Assembly: GCA_051003795.1 (NCBI GenBank)
Contig: JBPCKZ010000137.1
Coordinates: forward strand, 1 to 38,424
DNA: 38,424 bases
From: JALYXS01 sp051003795
Lineage (GTDB): Bacteria; Acidobacteriota; Terriglobia; Bryobacterales; Bryobacteraceae
Direction of reading: 5' to 3'
Each line of letters begins with the position of its first letter. The first letter of the stretch is position 1. Both the position numbers and the translations under genes were made by a program. Under the pieces are notes generated by a model, which saw nothing but the letters and a program-made list of their open reading frames with translations, made no database searches and was not told the DNA's origin. Shown here piece after piece: positions 18,030 to 25,691 of the stretch.

Positions 18030-20363
18030 TCACAGGAGCGCCAGCGCCACGAGTTCCTCCATCGTCTTCACGAAATGAATTTCGATCTCGGCGATCTGTT
18101 CGGTTTTCAGATCCTCCTTCACGTTCACTTCGTTTTCCGCCGGCAGAATCAGCTCGCGCACACCGTTCCGTTTGGCTGCCAGCACCTTCTCTTTAATTCC
18201 TCCGACGGGCAGAACCTGGCCGGTGAGCGTAATCTCGCCGGTCATCGCCAGGTTCGGACGCAAACGCCGATCCGTCAACATCGAGAGCAGCGCCGCGGCC
18301 ATGGTTACGCCCGCCGACGGTCCGTCCTTCGGAATCGCTCCCGCCGGCACATGCACGTGAATATCGCTGGTCTTGAATAAATCGGGATCGATCCCGTATT
18401 TCGTCGCATTCCCGCGCACCCAGGTCAATGCGGCCTGCACCGATTCCTGCATCACCGAGCCAAGCTGGCCCGTCATGATCAGCCCCTTGCTGCCGCCCGG
18501 CATGCGGCCGGCTTCAATGAAAAGCACATCGCCACCGACCGGGGTCCACGCCAGCCCGACCGCGACGCCGGGACGGCTCGTGCGCTCCGCAAGTTCCGTT
18601 TCCGATCGGAACCGCGGCGCGCCCAGCAGCTCCTCGACAATCTCCGGCGTTACTTCGATAACAGGCTCGCGATTCTCGGCATAACGGCGCGCGAGCTTGC
18701 GGCAGATGGTTCCGATCTCGCGCTCCAGATTCCGTACGCCGGCTTCCCGCGTATACCGATGGATGATTTTGCGAACCGCGTTCTCCGTAAACGTGACGGG
18801 GCGGTCGTCGCCGGGCACGCTGCCTAGCGCGTTCTCTTTCGCCTGGCGGGGGATCAGATAGCGGAACGCGATAATTACCTTTTCTTGCTCGGTGTATCCT
18901 TGCAGTTCGATGATTTCCATGCGGTCGCGCAACGCATCCGGGATCGGGTCGAGCACATTCGCGGTGGTGATGAACAGCACGCGCGAGAGATTGAAGGGGA
19001 CATCCAGGTAATTGTCGCGATATGTTGCGTTCTGCTCGGGATCGAGAACTTCGAGCAGCGCCGAGGCGGGATCGCCCCGGAAATCGCGACCTAGCTTGTC
19101 CACCTCGTCGAGCATGAACACCGGATCGTTGACGCCCGCGCGCCGCAGGGCCTGAATAATCTGGCCCGGCAGCGATCCGATATATGTGCGCCGATGGCCG
19201 CGAATTTCAGCCTCGTCGTGCATGCCGCCCATCGAGATCCGCTGAAATTTCCGTCCGAGCGACCGGGCTATCGAGCGGCCCAACGACGTTTTTCCCACTC
19301 CAGGCGGCCCGACGAAACAGAGAATCGGACCCTTCAGAACGGGTTTCAACTGCAAGACGGCCAGGTAATCGAGTATCCGGTTTTTGACCTTTTCGAGATC
19401 GTAGTGGTCCTCGTCGAGAATCGCCGCCGCGTGTTGCACGTTCACCGCTTCGCCCGAAGAAACGTTCCACGGCAGCGACGACATCCACTCCAGATACGTT
19501 CTGGTGACCGTGTGCTCGGGCGACATCGGCGAGATACGCGTCAATCGCCGAAGCTCCTTCATGGCTTCGGCTTTCACTTCGTCCGGCATGCCCGCCGCTT
19601 CCAACTTTTCGCGCAGCTCTTCGGTATCTCGCTCGGTATCGTCGCCCTCGCCGAGCTCTTTCTGAATCGCCTTGAGCTGTTCGCGGAGATAAAATTCCCG
19701 CTGGCTTCGCGATAACTGCCCTTGCACCTGCGATTGGATTTTGTTCCTGAGCTCCAGCAGTTCCAGTTCGCGCGTGATTTGCTTGTGAACGAAGCTCATC
19801 CGGGCGCGCACGTCGTTCTGCTCAAGCACGGCCTGCCGCTCCGGATGGGACAGGCCGGGGAGCGATCCGGCCACGAAATCGGCCAGACGGCCAATCTCCG
19901 AGATATTCGCCGCCGCCTGCTGAAGTTCGTCGGACAGGTTGGGGGACGCCGCCACGATCCGCTCGAACGCGCTCAGAACGTTTTGCCGGAGGGCTTCGAG
20001 CTCCGGCGTCGCCTCGGGCTCGAGTTCCGGAAGCCGCTCGATATTGGCGCGCAGGAACGGCTCGGTGGCGGTGTATTCGCGTACGCGCATCCGCGACAGG
20101 CCCTCGCAGAAGAGCAGCTGCCCCTCTTTCATGCGCACGATCTTGTGGATCATGGCCACCGTCCCGCATTCATACAGTTCACCGGGACCCGGCGCATCGA
20201 CGCGCGGGTCGAGTTGCGAGATCACGCCCAGAAGCCGGTTCTCACCGAGGGATTCCACCAACGCCACGGAACTGGTTCTCCCGACGGTCAACGGAAGCAG
20301 CGCGTGAGGGAACAGCACCGTGTCGCGAACCGGGAGAATCGGCAACTCCTCAATTTCCGTCAT
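18030..20363 (-). CDS. lon: ATP-dependent protease La (Lon)
   Basis: The 777-residue length is normal for LonA. An N-terminal LAN substrate-binding domain starts at LPILPVRDTVLFPHALLPL. A coiled coil (about 195-250) leads to the AAA+ module with Walker A GPPGVGKT (352-359) and Walker B VFMLDEVDK (415-423). The protease domain carries the catalytic serine S683 in KDGPSAG and the lysine in the GGIKEK motif (721-726), forming the Ser-Lys dyad. It degrades misfolded and regulatory proteins in the cytosol. The next gene upstream on this strand, pheA, ends 15 bp before it, so read-through from ubiX-pheA is possible. No sigma32-like promoter is obvious. Confidence 0.97.
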   Translation of the reverse strand: MTEIEELPILPVRDTVLFPHALLPLTVGRTSSVALVESLGENRLLGVISQLDPRVDAPGPGELYECGTVAMIHKIVRMKEGQLLFCEGLSRMRVREYTATEPFLRANIERLPELEPEATPELEALRQNVLSAFERIVAASPNLSDELQQAAANISEIGRLADFVAGSLPGLSHPERQAVLEQNDVRARMSFVHKQITRELELLELRNKIQSQVQGQLSRSQREFYLREQLKAIQKELGEGDDTERDTEELREKLEAAGMPDEVKAEAMKELRRLTRISPMSPEHTVTRTYLEWMSSLPWNVSSGEAVNVQHAAAILDEDHYDLEKVKNRILDYLAVLQLKPVLKGPILCFVGPPGVGKTSLGRSIARSLGRKFQRISMGGMHDEAEIRGHRRTYIGSLPGQIIQALRRAGVNDPVFMLDEVDKLGRDFRGDPASALLEVLDPEQNATYRDNYLDVPFNLSRVLFITTANVLDPIPDALRDRMEIIELQGYTEQEKVIIAFRYLIPRQAKENALGSVPGDDRPVTFTENAVRKIIHRYTREAGVRNLEREIGTICRKLARRYAENREPVIEVTPEIVEELLGAPRFRSETELAERTSRPGVAVGLAWTPVGGDVLFIEAGRMPGGSKGLIMTGQLGSVMQESVQAALTWVRGNATKYGIDPDLFKTSDIHVHVPAGAIPKDGPSAGVTMAAALLSMLTDRRLRPNLAMTGEITLTGQVLPVGGIKEKVLAAKRNGVRELILPAENEVNVKEDLKTEQIAEIEIHFVKTMEELVALALL

Positions 20364-20378
20364 AAAAGAATTGTCGCT

Positions 20379-21260
20379 CTACAGCCCGCGCGGGTAACAT
20401 CCCAGGATTCGCAACAAGTCCGCAAGCTCGCGCAAGTGCCCGATCGCGTTTCGGGCGTTGGGCGCATCCACGCGGCCGAGAAAATCCAGATAGAAAAGGT
20501 ATTCCCACGGCTTGCCCCGAAGCGGCCGCGATTCGATCTTCATCAGGTTCAGATCGCGCAGAGCGAAAGCGCTCAGGCATCGAAACAGTGCGCCGGGCGC
20601 GTTCCGGGTGGTAAAAACCAGCGAGGTCTTCCACTGCGTCTTCGCGTCGTCAGGCGGATCGTCCTGCGCGGGATTGCGCTTCAAGAAAGCGGGCCGGCGC
20701 AGCAGGAAAAACCGCGTGAAATTACGGCGATCGTCCTCGATCGAGCGCCGCAGAATGCGCGCGCCGTATGTTTTCGCGGCTACGGCGGAGGCGATCGCGC
20801 CGGAATCGGTCAAGCTGCCCTCCATGAGCATCTTCACGCTGCCGGCCGTGTCGTAGAAGGAAATTTTTTCAATTTGCGGATTACGCTCGAAAAAATCGAG
20901 GCATTGATTCAGCGCCACGGGATGCGAATAAACGCGCTTGATCTTCGCGAACGAAACACCCGGCGGGGCAATCAGGTTGTGGACGATGCGAACGTTGGTT
21001 TCGCCCGTAATCGGCAGCTCATAGTGCACCAGATGATCGTAATTCTCATGCACGGAGCCGTGCAGGGTGTTCTCGATCGGAATGACCGCCGCGTCCGCTT
21101 GGCCGCTTTTCAGGCTGCGGAAAACGTCATCGAAGCGCTGGCACGGCAAAAACGCTATGTCGCCGCCCAGCAGCTTCCGGGCGGCCTCCTCGCTGAAGGC
21201 CCCGCGCTCTCCTTGAAACGCGGCGGTCGGCAAGCGAACCTTTTGAGCGCGCGCTTTCAC
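20379..21260 (-). CDS. pheA: Prephenate dehydratase with C-terminal ACT domain
   Basis: I chose the GTG at 21260 (293 residues) because it overlaps the ubiX stop as GTGA; a longer frame runs to 21290 inside ubiX. Catalytic-domain motifs are AAFQGERGAFSEEAA, IPIENTLHGSVHENYD and the NFTRFFLL motif with the catalytic T-R-F. The last 80 residues form an ACT regulatory domain (LVFTTRNAPGALFRCLSAFA, ESRPLRGKPWEYLFYLD) that binds phenylalanine for feedback inhibition. The enzyme converts prephenate to phenylpyruvate. There is no chorismate mutase domain, so this is the monofunctional type. Confidence 0.95.
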   Translation of the reverse strand: MKARAQKVRLPTAAFQGERGAFSEEAARKLLGGDIAFLPCQRFDDVFRSLKSGQADAAVIPIENTLHGSVHENYDHLVHYELPITGETNVRIVHNLIAPPGVSFAKIKRVYSHPVALNQCLDFFERNPQIEKISFYDTAGSVKMLMEGSLTDSGAIASAVAAKTYGARILRRSIEDDRRNFTRFFLLRRPAFLKRNPAQDDPPDDAKTQWKTSLVFTTRNAPGALFRCLSAFALRDLNLMKIESRPLRGKPWEYLFYLDFLGRVDAPNARNAIGHLRELADLLRILGCYPRGL

Positions 21261-21835
21261 TCCGCATCCTTCAACGTCGGCCCATCCCACCGCTTCGCGG
21301 ATGGGTCCGGAATGCCCAAAAGGTCGAGGACGCGGTCAACGCTGTGATCCACAAGATCCTGAATGGTCTCCGGGTGGTTGTAGAAGCCGGGGATCGGGGG
21401 GGCGACAATCGCGCCCATCTCGGTTAGGGCCACCATGGTCCGCAGATGGCCCAAGTGGAATGGAGTCTCGCGCACCATTAGCACAAGCTTGCGCCTTTCC
21501 TTGAGCATTACATCCGCCGCGCGAATCAATACGTTGGAACTTATACCGGCCGCAATTGCGGACATTGTCTGGATAGAGCAGGGCGCCACCACCATGCCAT
21601 CGGTGCGGAAAGAGCCGCTCGCCAAACGGCAGGAAATGTCTTCCAGGGGATAAGAAAAATGGGCCAAGCGCTTGATGTCGGCGATTTTCCTGCCTGTTTC
21701 GAGAAAGAGCGTCTTCTCCGCGGCGCGGGTGACGACCAGGTGGATCGAAACGCCGGGAATCCGTCGCAGCCGTTCGAGGATGGCCACGGCGTATACGGCC
21801 CCGCTCGCGCCGGACACTCCAACCACTATGTTCAA
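21257..21835 (-). CDS. ubiX: Flavin prenyltransferase UbiX/Pad1
   Basis: The 192-residue flavoprotein begins with MNIVVGVSGASGAVYAV, the FMN-binding SGASG motif. Other family blocks are VVAPCSIQTMSAIAAGISSN and the LVLMVRETPFHLGHLRTM block with the R-E-TP motif. It ends with APPIPGFYNHPETIQDLVD. UbiX makes prenylated FMN for UbiD-type decarboxylases. No ubiD is adjacent in the window. The last codon overlaps the pheA start. The gene diverges from the HTH regulator across 148 bp. Confidence 0.95.
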   Translation of the reverse strand: MNIVVGVSGASGAVYAVAILERLRRIPGVSIHLVVTRAAEKTLFLETGRKIADIKRLAHFSYPLEDISCRLASGSFRTDGMVVAPCSIQTMSAIAAGISSNVLIRAADVMLKERRKLVLMVRETPFHLGHLRTMVALTEMGAIVAPPIPGFYNHPETIQDLVDHSVDRVLDLLGIPDPSAKRWDGPTLKDAE

Positions 21836-21919
21836 GATTTAACCCATCCGTAGTTGCATTGTTCCGATTTCAGAACGATTCTGGGGCGATAGAGCGCCGA
21901 TTCCTCCGTCAACTCGTTG

Positions 21920-21925
21920 TATAAT
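21920..21925 (+). promoter_or_regulatory. Possible -10 element of the HTH/S24-like gene
   Basis: A perfect TATAAT hexamer lies 58 bp upstream of the ATG at 21984, in the divergent spacer with ubiX. The -35 region 16-17 bp upstream is weak (CCGATT). Position is plausible but unproven. Confidence 0.35.
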
Positions 21926-21983
21926 AAGTCACCAGTGTCAATGCGCACGGTATTCTTCGAAGCCCTAGAGCCAGAATAATAAT

Positions 21984-22766
21984 ATGGAGGAAGCGGGTCA
22001 AAAACTCAAGCGCGCGCGCGAACGTTTGAACCTGCGGTATCGAGACGTAGGAGAAGCAAGCATTCAAATCGCCAACCGCCATAAGAATGACGAGTTTATT
22101 ATGGCGCTTAGCCGTCTCTCCGATATAGAAAACAAGGGCACCGTCCCGTCCCTCTATAGGCTTTACTCGCTCTGCACGATTTATCGCCTGGAGCTGTACG
22201 AAGTACTGGATTGGTACGGAATCGATTTGTCCGCGCTGCCTTCGGATGCGGCCTCGATCGAATTGGGGAAGACTCATCTGATCGGTTTCGCGGCCAACGG
22301 CCACGGGGACGTCCAGGTTCCGCTGGCCCTCGATCCAGGAATCGATTTACGCCGGACCACCTACCTGAGCCGCATGATCCAGCGATGGGGCAAGTTACCC
22401 ATGGCGATGTTGAGCGGCTTGGATTTGAAGCAGTTCCGATATGCCTTTATCGGTACCGAGGACTGGAGCATGTATCCCATGATTCAACCCGGCTCCATGG
22501 TTCTGATCGACGACGGGCAGCGCAAGATTGTAAGCTCCGGCTGGACGAACGAATTCGAGCGTCCCATTTATTTCCTGGAACACCGCGGCGGATTCGCTTT
22601 TGGCTGGTGCACTTTAAACGATAAGCAATTAGTGTTGCAGCCGCACCCCGCGTCGATGTGCTCCCCGGAAATCTACCGGTTCCCGGATGAGATCGACGTG
22701 ATCGGCCAAGTAACCGGCGTGGCTATGCGTTTGGATCAGGTAAAACCACGTCGTGCTCGTACCTGA
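21984..22766 (+). CDS. XRE-like helix-turn-helix protein with degenerate S24/LexA-type domain
   Basis: This protein has 260 residues. The N-terminal 80 form an XRE-like HTH (GQKLKRARERLNLRYRDV, LSRLSDIENKGTVPSLYRL). The C-terminal half has the S24 signature DWSMYPMIQPGSMVLIDDG with the nucleophile-position serine S162. The lysine expected on the later strand is not seen: the segment reads FAFGWC (204-209) where LexA/CI proteins have a VKRL-like strand. It may therefore bind DNA and dimerise without self-cleavage. No SD precedes the ATG; a GGAGG occurs just inside the gene. Its 3' end overlaps the convergent hypothetical gene by 44 bp. The DNA target is unknown. Confidence 0.75.
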   Translation: MEEAGQKLKRARERLNLRYRDVGEASIQIANRHKNDEFIMALSRLSDIENKGTVPSLYRLYSLCTIYRLELYEVLDWYGIDLSALPSDAASIELGKTHLIGFAANGHGDVQVPLALDPGIDLRRTTYLSRMIQRWGKLPMAMLSGLDLKQFRYAFIGTEDWSMYPMIQPGSMVLIDDGQRKIVSSGWTNEFERPIYFLEHRGGFAFGWCTLNDKQLVLQPHPASMCSPEIYRFPDEIDVIGQVTGVAMRLDQVKPRRART

Positions 22767-23184
22767 GCAGTTCCAAAATCGTTTGCAGGTCGGATAGAAA
22801 AAGTTCCCGCTCAACGTCCCGGATCTCCGCCGGCGCGCAGGTTCGAAGCGAGTTCAGCCGGATCCAACTCGCGAGAATGCTCTTCTTATCCCCCTCCAGG
22901 CTTTCCAAGTACTCCTCAATATCGGCCTTCTGATGGTCGACATGAAGGCATAGCCATTCTTCAAAAGTCAGAAAATGGCTTTCTCTCAGCACCGCTTCCG
23001 TAACATCGGCGCCGAAACGCTGCGACAGCCCGAAATGCTGGTACCGCCCGGTATTTGGGTCCCGTAGCGAGGCGAGGTATTGAAGCCGGCCAAACAGCGT
23101 GGGAATCCGCGACAGCGTGTTTCGCCATAGATCCGAGGCTGGATTCCGGTCCATCGTCAACGCCACCGCTATCTTAACTTGCAT
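22723..23184 (-). CDS. Conserved-looking hypothetical protein
   Basis: I could not name this family. From ATG 23184 it has 153 residues, starting MQVKIAVALTMDRNPASDLW. In-frame alternatives are ATG 23154 (MDRNPASD) and ATG 23238. It is soluble and mostly helical, with the compact block TLFGRLQYLASLRDPNTGRY and an acidic C-terminal half (DLQTILELLRYEHD). No catalytic motif or membrane segment is visible. It converges on the XRE/S24-like gene with a 44-bp coding overlap and diverges from the small peptide gene at 23346. Confidence 0.65.
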   Translation of the reverse strand: MQVKIAVALTMDRNPASDLWRNTLSRIPTLFGRLQYLASLRDPNTGRYQHFGLSQRFGADVTEAVLRESHFLTFEEWLCLHVDHQKADIEEYLESLEGDKKSILASWIRLNSLRTCAPAEIRDVERELFLSDLQTILELLRYEHDVVLPDPNA

Positions 23185-23345
23185 CTTAAACTTGGTGGGA
23201 TTTGCCCCCAGAGGGTATCGAAGCGCACAACGCGACATTTGTTCCAATGATGAAAAATCTTAACCGTTCATTCCGGAAAGCCAAAATATCTCATAGACTC
23301 CAATCTGTAGGCCAAGTTCAACTTTTCAAAGGGAGATATCAAACA

Positions 23346-23462
23346 ATGGTCCGTAAAATCATGCTGCTCGCCGTGTTCACCGCGTCTTTCTTCGCCGCCG
23401 CCAACTCATCGAAGGCCATCGGCCCAGCGCCGGAATGCGACCCATGCCCCTGGGTGAGATAG
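23346..23462 (+). CDS. 38-residue secreted-type peptide with C-terminal CxxC
   Basis: The ATG at 23346 follows an AGGGAG-type ribosome binding site (about 23330-23335). The peptide has a classic signal sequence: MVRK, then a hydrophobic core LLAVFTASFFAAAN. The predicted mature tail is only 14-19 residues and ends PAPECDPCPWVR, with cysteines at 31 and 34. It is too short for most gene callers. The coding signal rests on the signal-peptide pattern and the ribosome binding site. A seven-helix membrane protein starts 77 bp downstream on the same strand. It could be a signalling peptide, a small redox or metal-binding peptide, or a leader. No known family is recognised. Confidence 0.6.
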   Translation: MVRKIMLLAVFTASFFAAANSSKAIGPAPECDPCPWVR

Positions 23463-23539
23463 ACCGCTAGAATTATAGTTTTCAGCGGCTAATCGCTTCC
23501 GGCCGGTGATAGAATCTAGGCTGTTCGGCACTCAGTCGC

Positions 23540-24310
23540 ATGCCTGCGCTTTTTTCTATCATCTTGTTCGTGGATATTCTCGCAAACGCTTGTGCGGTTG
23601 CGCGATTTTACTGGTATGGCTTGTACCGCGTGTATAACTGGTTTTTCATGTTTTTAGTGGCCCAGTTCGGCCAAGCTTTCATCCTGTTTTTTCTCAACAT
23701 TGCCTCGCCCATGTATTTTTGGGTTTACGTATGTACACAACCGGTTTTGTGGGTCTTGTACATTCTGATTGTCCGAGAACTTTATTCCCTGATTTTCAAG
23801 AATTATCAGGGAATCTACACGCTAGGCCGCTGGGCCATGTACGCTGCTTGGACGATCTCCATAGGCGTTTCAGCCTTGAGCTTGATCGCAACGTCGCGGT
23901 CTCGCCCGAGGGTTGCGAGCAACCTCTATTACATTGAAACCACGGAACGTGGCGTGGTCTTCAGTCTAATTTTATTCATACCTCTAGTCCTGTTCTTGCT
24001 GTCGCGTTATCCCATAAATCTGCACCGGAATATCGTGGTGCATTGTGCTTTATACAGTCTCCTCTTCCTCGCCGAAGCTACCCAACTCCTGATGAACAGC
24101 CTATCGCCCCATGGTTCGAGCAGAGCGGCGAACTTGCTAATCGCGGGTATTAGCGCGGCTTGTTATTTCGGCTGGGCAGTACTCCTCACGCGCGAAGGGG
24201 AGTATCGCGACGTTGTAGTCCACCCGCGCTCCAATCCCGCCGAGGAAGACCGCTTGCTTCAGCAATTAAACGCGATGAACCAGACGCTCCTCCAGGTAAT
24301 CCGAAAATAA
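23540..24310 (+). CDS. Seven-transmembrane-helix membrane protein of unknown function
   Basis: The 256-residue protein has seven hydrophobic segments at about residues 3-20, 33-54, 60-79, 97-117, 136-155, 163-184 and 197-216. A soluble tail follows (about 217-256) ending in a short amphipathic helix, LLQQLNAMNQTLLQVIRK. Aromatic residues are abundant in the first half (YWYGLYRVYNWFFMF). No enzyme motif is visible, and I do not recognise a named family. Base composition is lower in GC than neighbouring housekeeping genes, as usual for membrane proteins. Its neighbour upstream is the small secreted peptide, which suggests, but does not show, a sensor-ligand pair. Confidence 0.7.
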   Translation: MPALFSIILFVDILANACAVARFYWYGLYRVYNWFFMFLVAQFGQAFILFFLNIASPMYFWVYVCTQPVLWVLYILIVRELYSLIFKNYQGIYTLGRWAMYAAWTISIGVSALSLIATSRSRPRVASNLYYIETTERGVVFSLILFIPLVLFLLSRYPINLHRNIVVHCALYSLLFLAEATQLLMNSLSPHGSSRAANLLIAGISAACYFGWAVLLTREGEYRDVVVHPRSNPAEEDRLLQQLNAMNQTLLQVIRK

Positions 24311-24371
24311 TATTGCTTTTTGACGGTAAATCGGCTACCCTTCTCCTAGTAGAGCCAGGAAAATTCACGCC

Positions 24372-24899
24372 ATGATATTTCTTTTCCCCGCCGCTTTCGT
24401 TTGTTTTCTTTCGGCCGTCTTGCTGGCGAAGTTCCGTCCTCAGGGAAAACTTTCGCCCGTCTGTCCGGGAGACACTCAAATGACCGCCCGCTACGGTCCG
24501 ATGCAGCGCCTGCTCGAAGAGGGGGATTACCGGTTCCTTGCTTCGCACCCGGCCATTGGGAAAAAAGGGGCGGCTAAAATACGCGCACGGCGCCGCGAAA
24601 TATTCCGCGGCTATCTACGGTGCCTTGGCCGCGATTACGCTCGGGTTTGCGCTTCGATCCGGTCCACGATGGTGCAGTCCGAAATTGACCGCCCGGACCT
24701 CGCGAAAGCTCTTTTGCGCAACCGGTTGATCTTCACCGCGGCGTTAGCCGGGGTCGAATGCCGTTTGGCGATGCACGCGTGCGGCTGGGGAACAATCGAC
24801 GCGCGGCCGCTCGTCGCGGCTCTCGAAGGAATGCGCCGGCAGCTGGATCTTCTGGCTTCGGTGGGAATCGGCTTGCAGCCCATTCAGAGCGCTGCTTAA
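24372..24899 (+). CDS. Membrane-anchored hypothetical protein
   Basis: The 175-residue protein has one N-terminal hydrophobic segment (MIFLFPAAFVCFLSAVLLA). A helical, Arg-rich domain follows (ARRREIFRGYLRCLGRDYAR) and a second weakly hydrophobic stretch near residues 120-135 (LIFTAALAGVECRLAM). It starts 61 bp after the seven-helix protein, on the same strand, and may be co-transcribed. Four cysteines occur in the soluble part. No family is recognised. The 3' end is 4 bp from the convergent SprT-like gene. Confidence 0.65.
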   Translation: MIFLFPAAFVCFLSAVLLAKFRPQGKLSPVCPGDTQMTARYGPMQRLLEEGDYRFLASHPAIGKKGAAKIRARRREIFRGYLRCLGRDYARVCASIRSTMVQSEIDRPDLAKALLRNRLIFTAALAGVECRLAMHACGWGTIDARPLVAALEGMRRQLDLLASVGIGLQPIQSAA

Positions 24900-24903
24900 A
24901 CGC

Positions 24904-25665
24904 TCACAGTTTTTTTAGAAGTTCCTTCGCAATCTTAAAATCCGCGAATCGGCGTTCCGCCGCCTTGAATTCGCGCGTATGCACGCACCGCCGCGCGCCG
25001 CTGTGGTCCACGGGGAATTGCAAATGCAGCATTTCGTGGAACATCACGTAATCGAGGGCCAGCTTCGATGCGTTCGGATCGTCGAAAATCCGGCTGATGA
25101 CGATGGCATTGTGCGAAGGATCGAAGTGCCCTAGCAGATTGCGCGATTTCCCCCTACTCCATCCAAGCAGTGGCCTGCCGAGCAGCCCGTCGAAGTACGC
25201 GGCATTCAGCCTCTCGAAAATTTCCTCCAGATTGTGAACGTGTCCCGCCGGACCCGAAATAAACTTACGGCCCCGCGCCTGCTTTACCATCTGCATCCGG
25301 CGGCGCATGTCGCGGCGGTTCAGATAGAGCCGGTAACGGTGCGCGTAGATTTTGGGAACGGGTTTCCGGAATAGTTTGCCCATCAGGATGTAGGCGAGAG
25401 CTTCGGTAATGGGCGGTGGGGCGCCTTGGAGCATGTCCGTGACGCGAACGTGAATCGCGCCGTCTTGCAAACGAACTGAGCTGTGGGCATTCGCGAAACG
25501 GCGGTAGACGATCTGGATTTCGGGCGCGGGAGTGCGCGGCTTCAATTCGCAAAAAACCCGCAAGAAGATTTCCTCGGGCGTTTCGAAAAAGAGCGCGCTT
25601 GGAAGCGCCACGATATTCCAGGGATCGAGGAAACCGCCGTCTTGCATTTCGTACGAATTTAACAT
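24904..25665 (-). CDS. SprT-like zinc metalloprotease
   Basis: Residues 208-216 read VMFHEMLHL, an HExxH zinc site (H210, E211, H214). A further histidine in CVHTREF (H229) is the likely third ligand. Together with HFDPSHNAIVISRIFDD upstream this is the SprT-like (SprT/Spartan) pattern. The N-terminal 100 residues are not part of the core domain. Bacterial SprT proteins are poorly characterised, while eukaryotic Spartan cleaves DNA-protein crosslinks. The start could be ATG 25665 or ATG 25647; neither has a ribosome binding site. The fabH start lies 27 bp away, divergently. Confidence 0.8.
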   Translation of the reverse strand: MLNSYEMQDGGFLDPWNIVALPSALFFETPEEIFLRVFCELKPRTPAPEIQIVYRRFANAHSSVRLQDGAIHVRVTDMLQGAPPPITEALAYILMGKLFRKPVPKIYAHRYRLYLNRRDMRRRMQMVKQARGRKFISGPAGHVHNLEEIFERLNAAYFDGLLGRPLLGWSRGKSRNLLGHFDPSHNAIVISRIFDDPNASKLALDYVMFHEMLHLQFPVDHSGARRCVHTREFKAAERRFADFKIAKELLKKL

Positions 25666-25691
25666 ATCAAGGTGATTGCGCCCCGATTCCC

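Noticed and set aside
19722..21347. 541-codon open frame on the plus strand
   Set aside because: It runs antisense across lon and pheA, which are both certain; the translation is Arg/His-rich with no domain, as expected for a shadow frame in GC-rich DNA.
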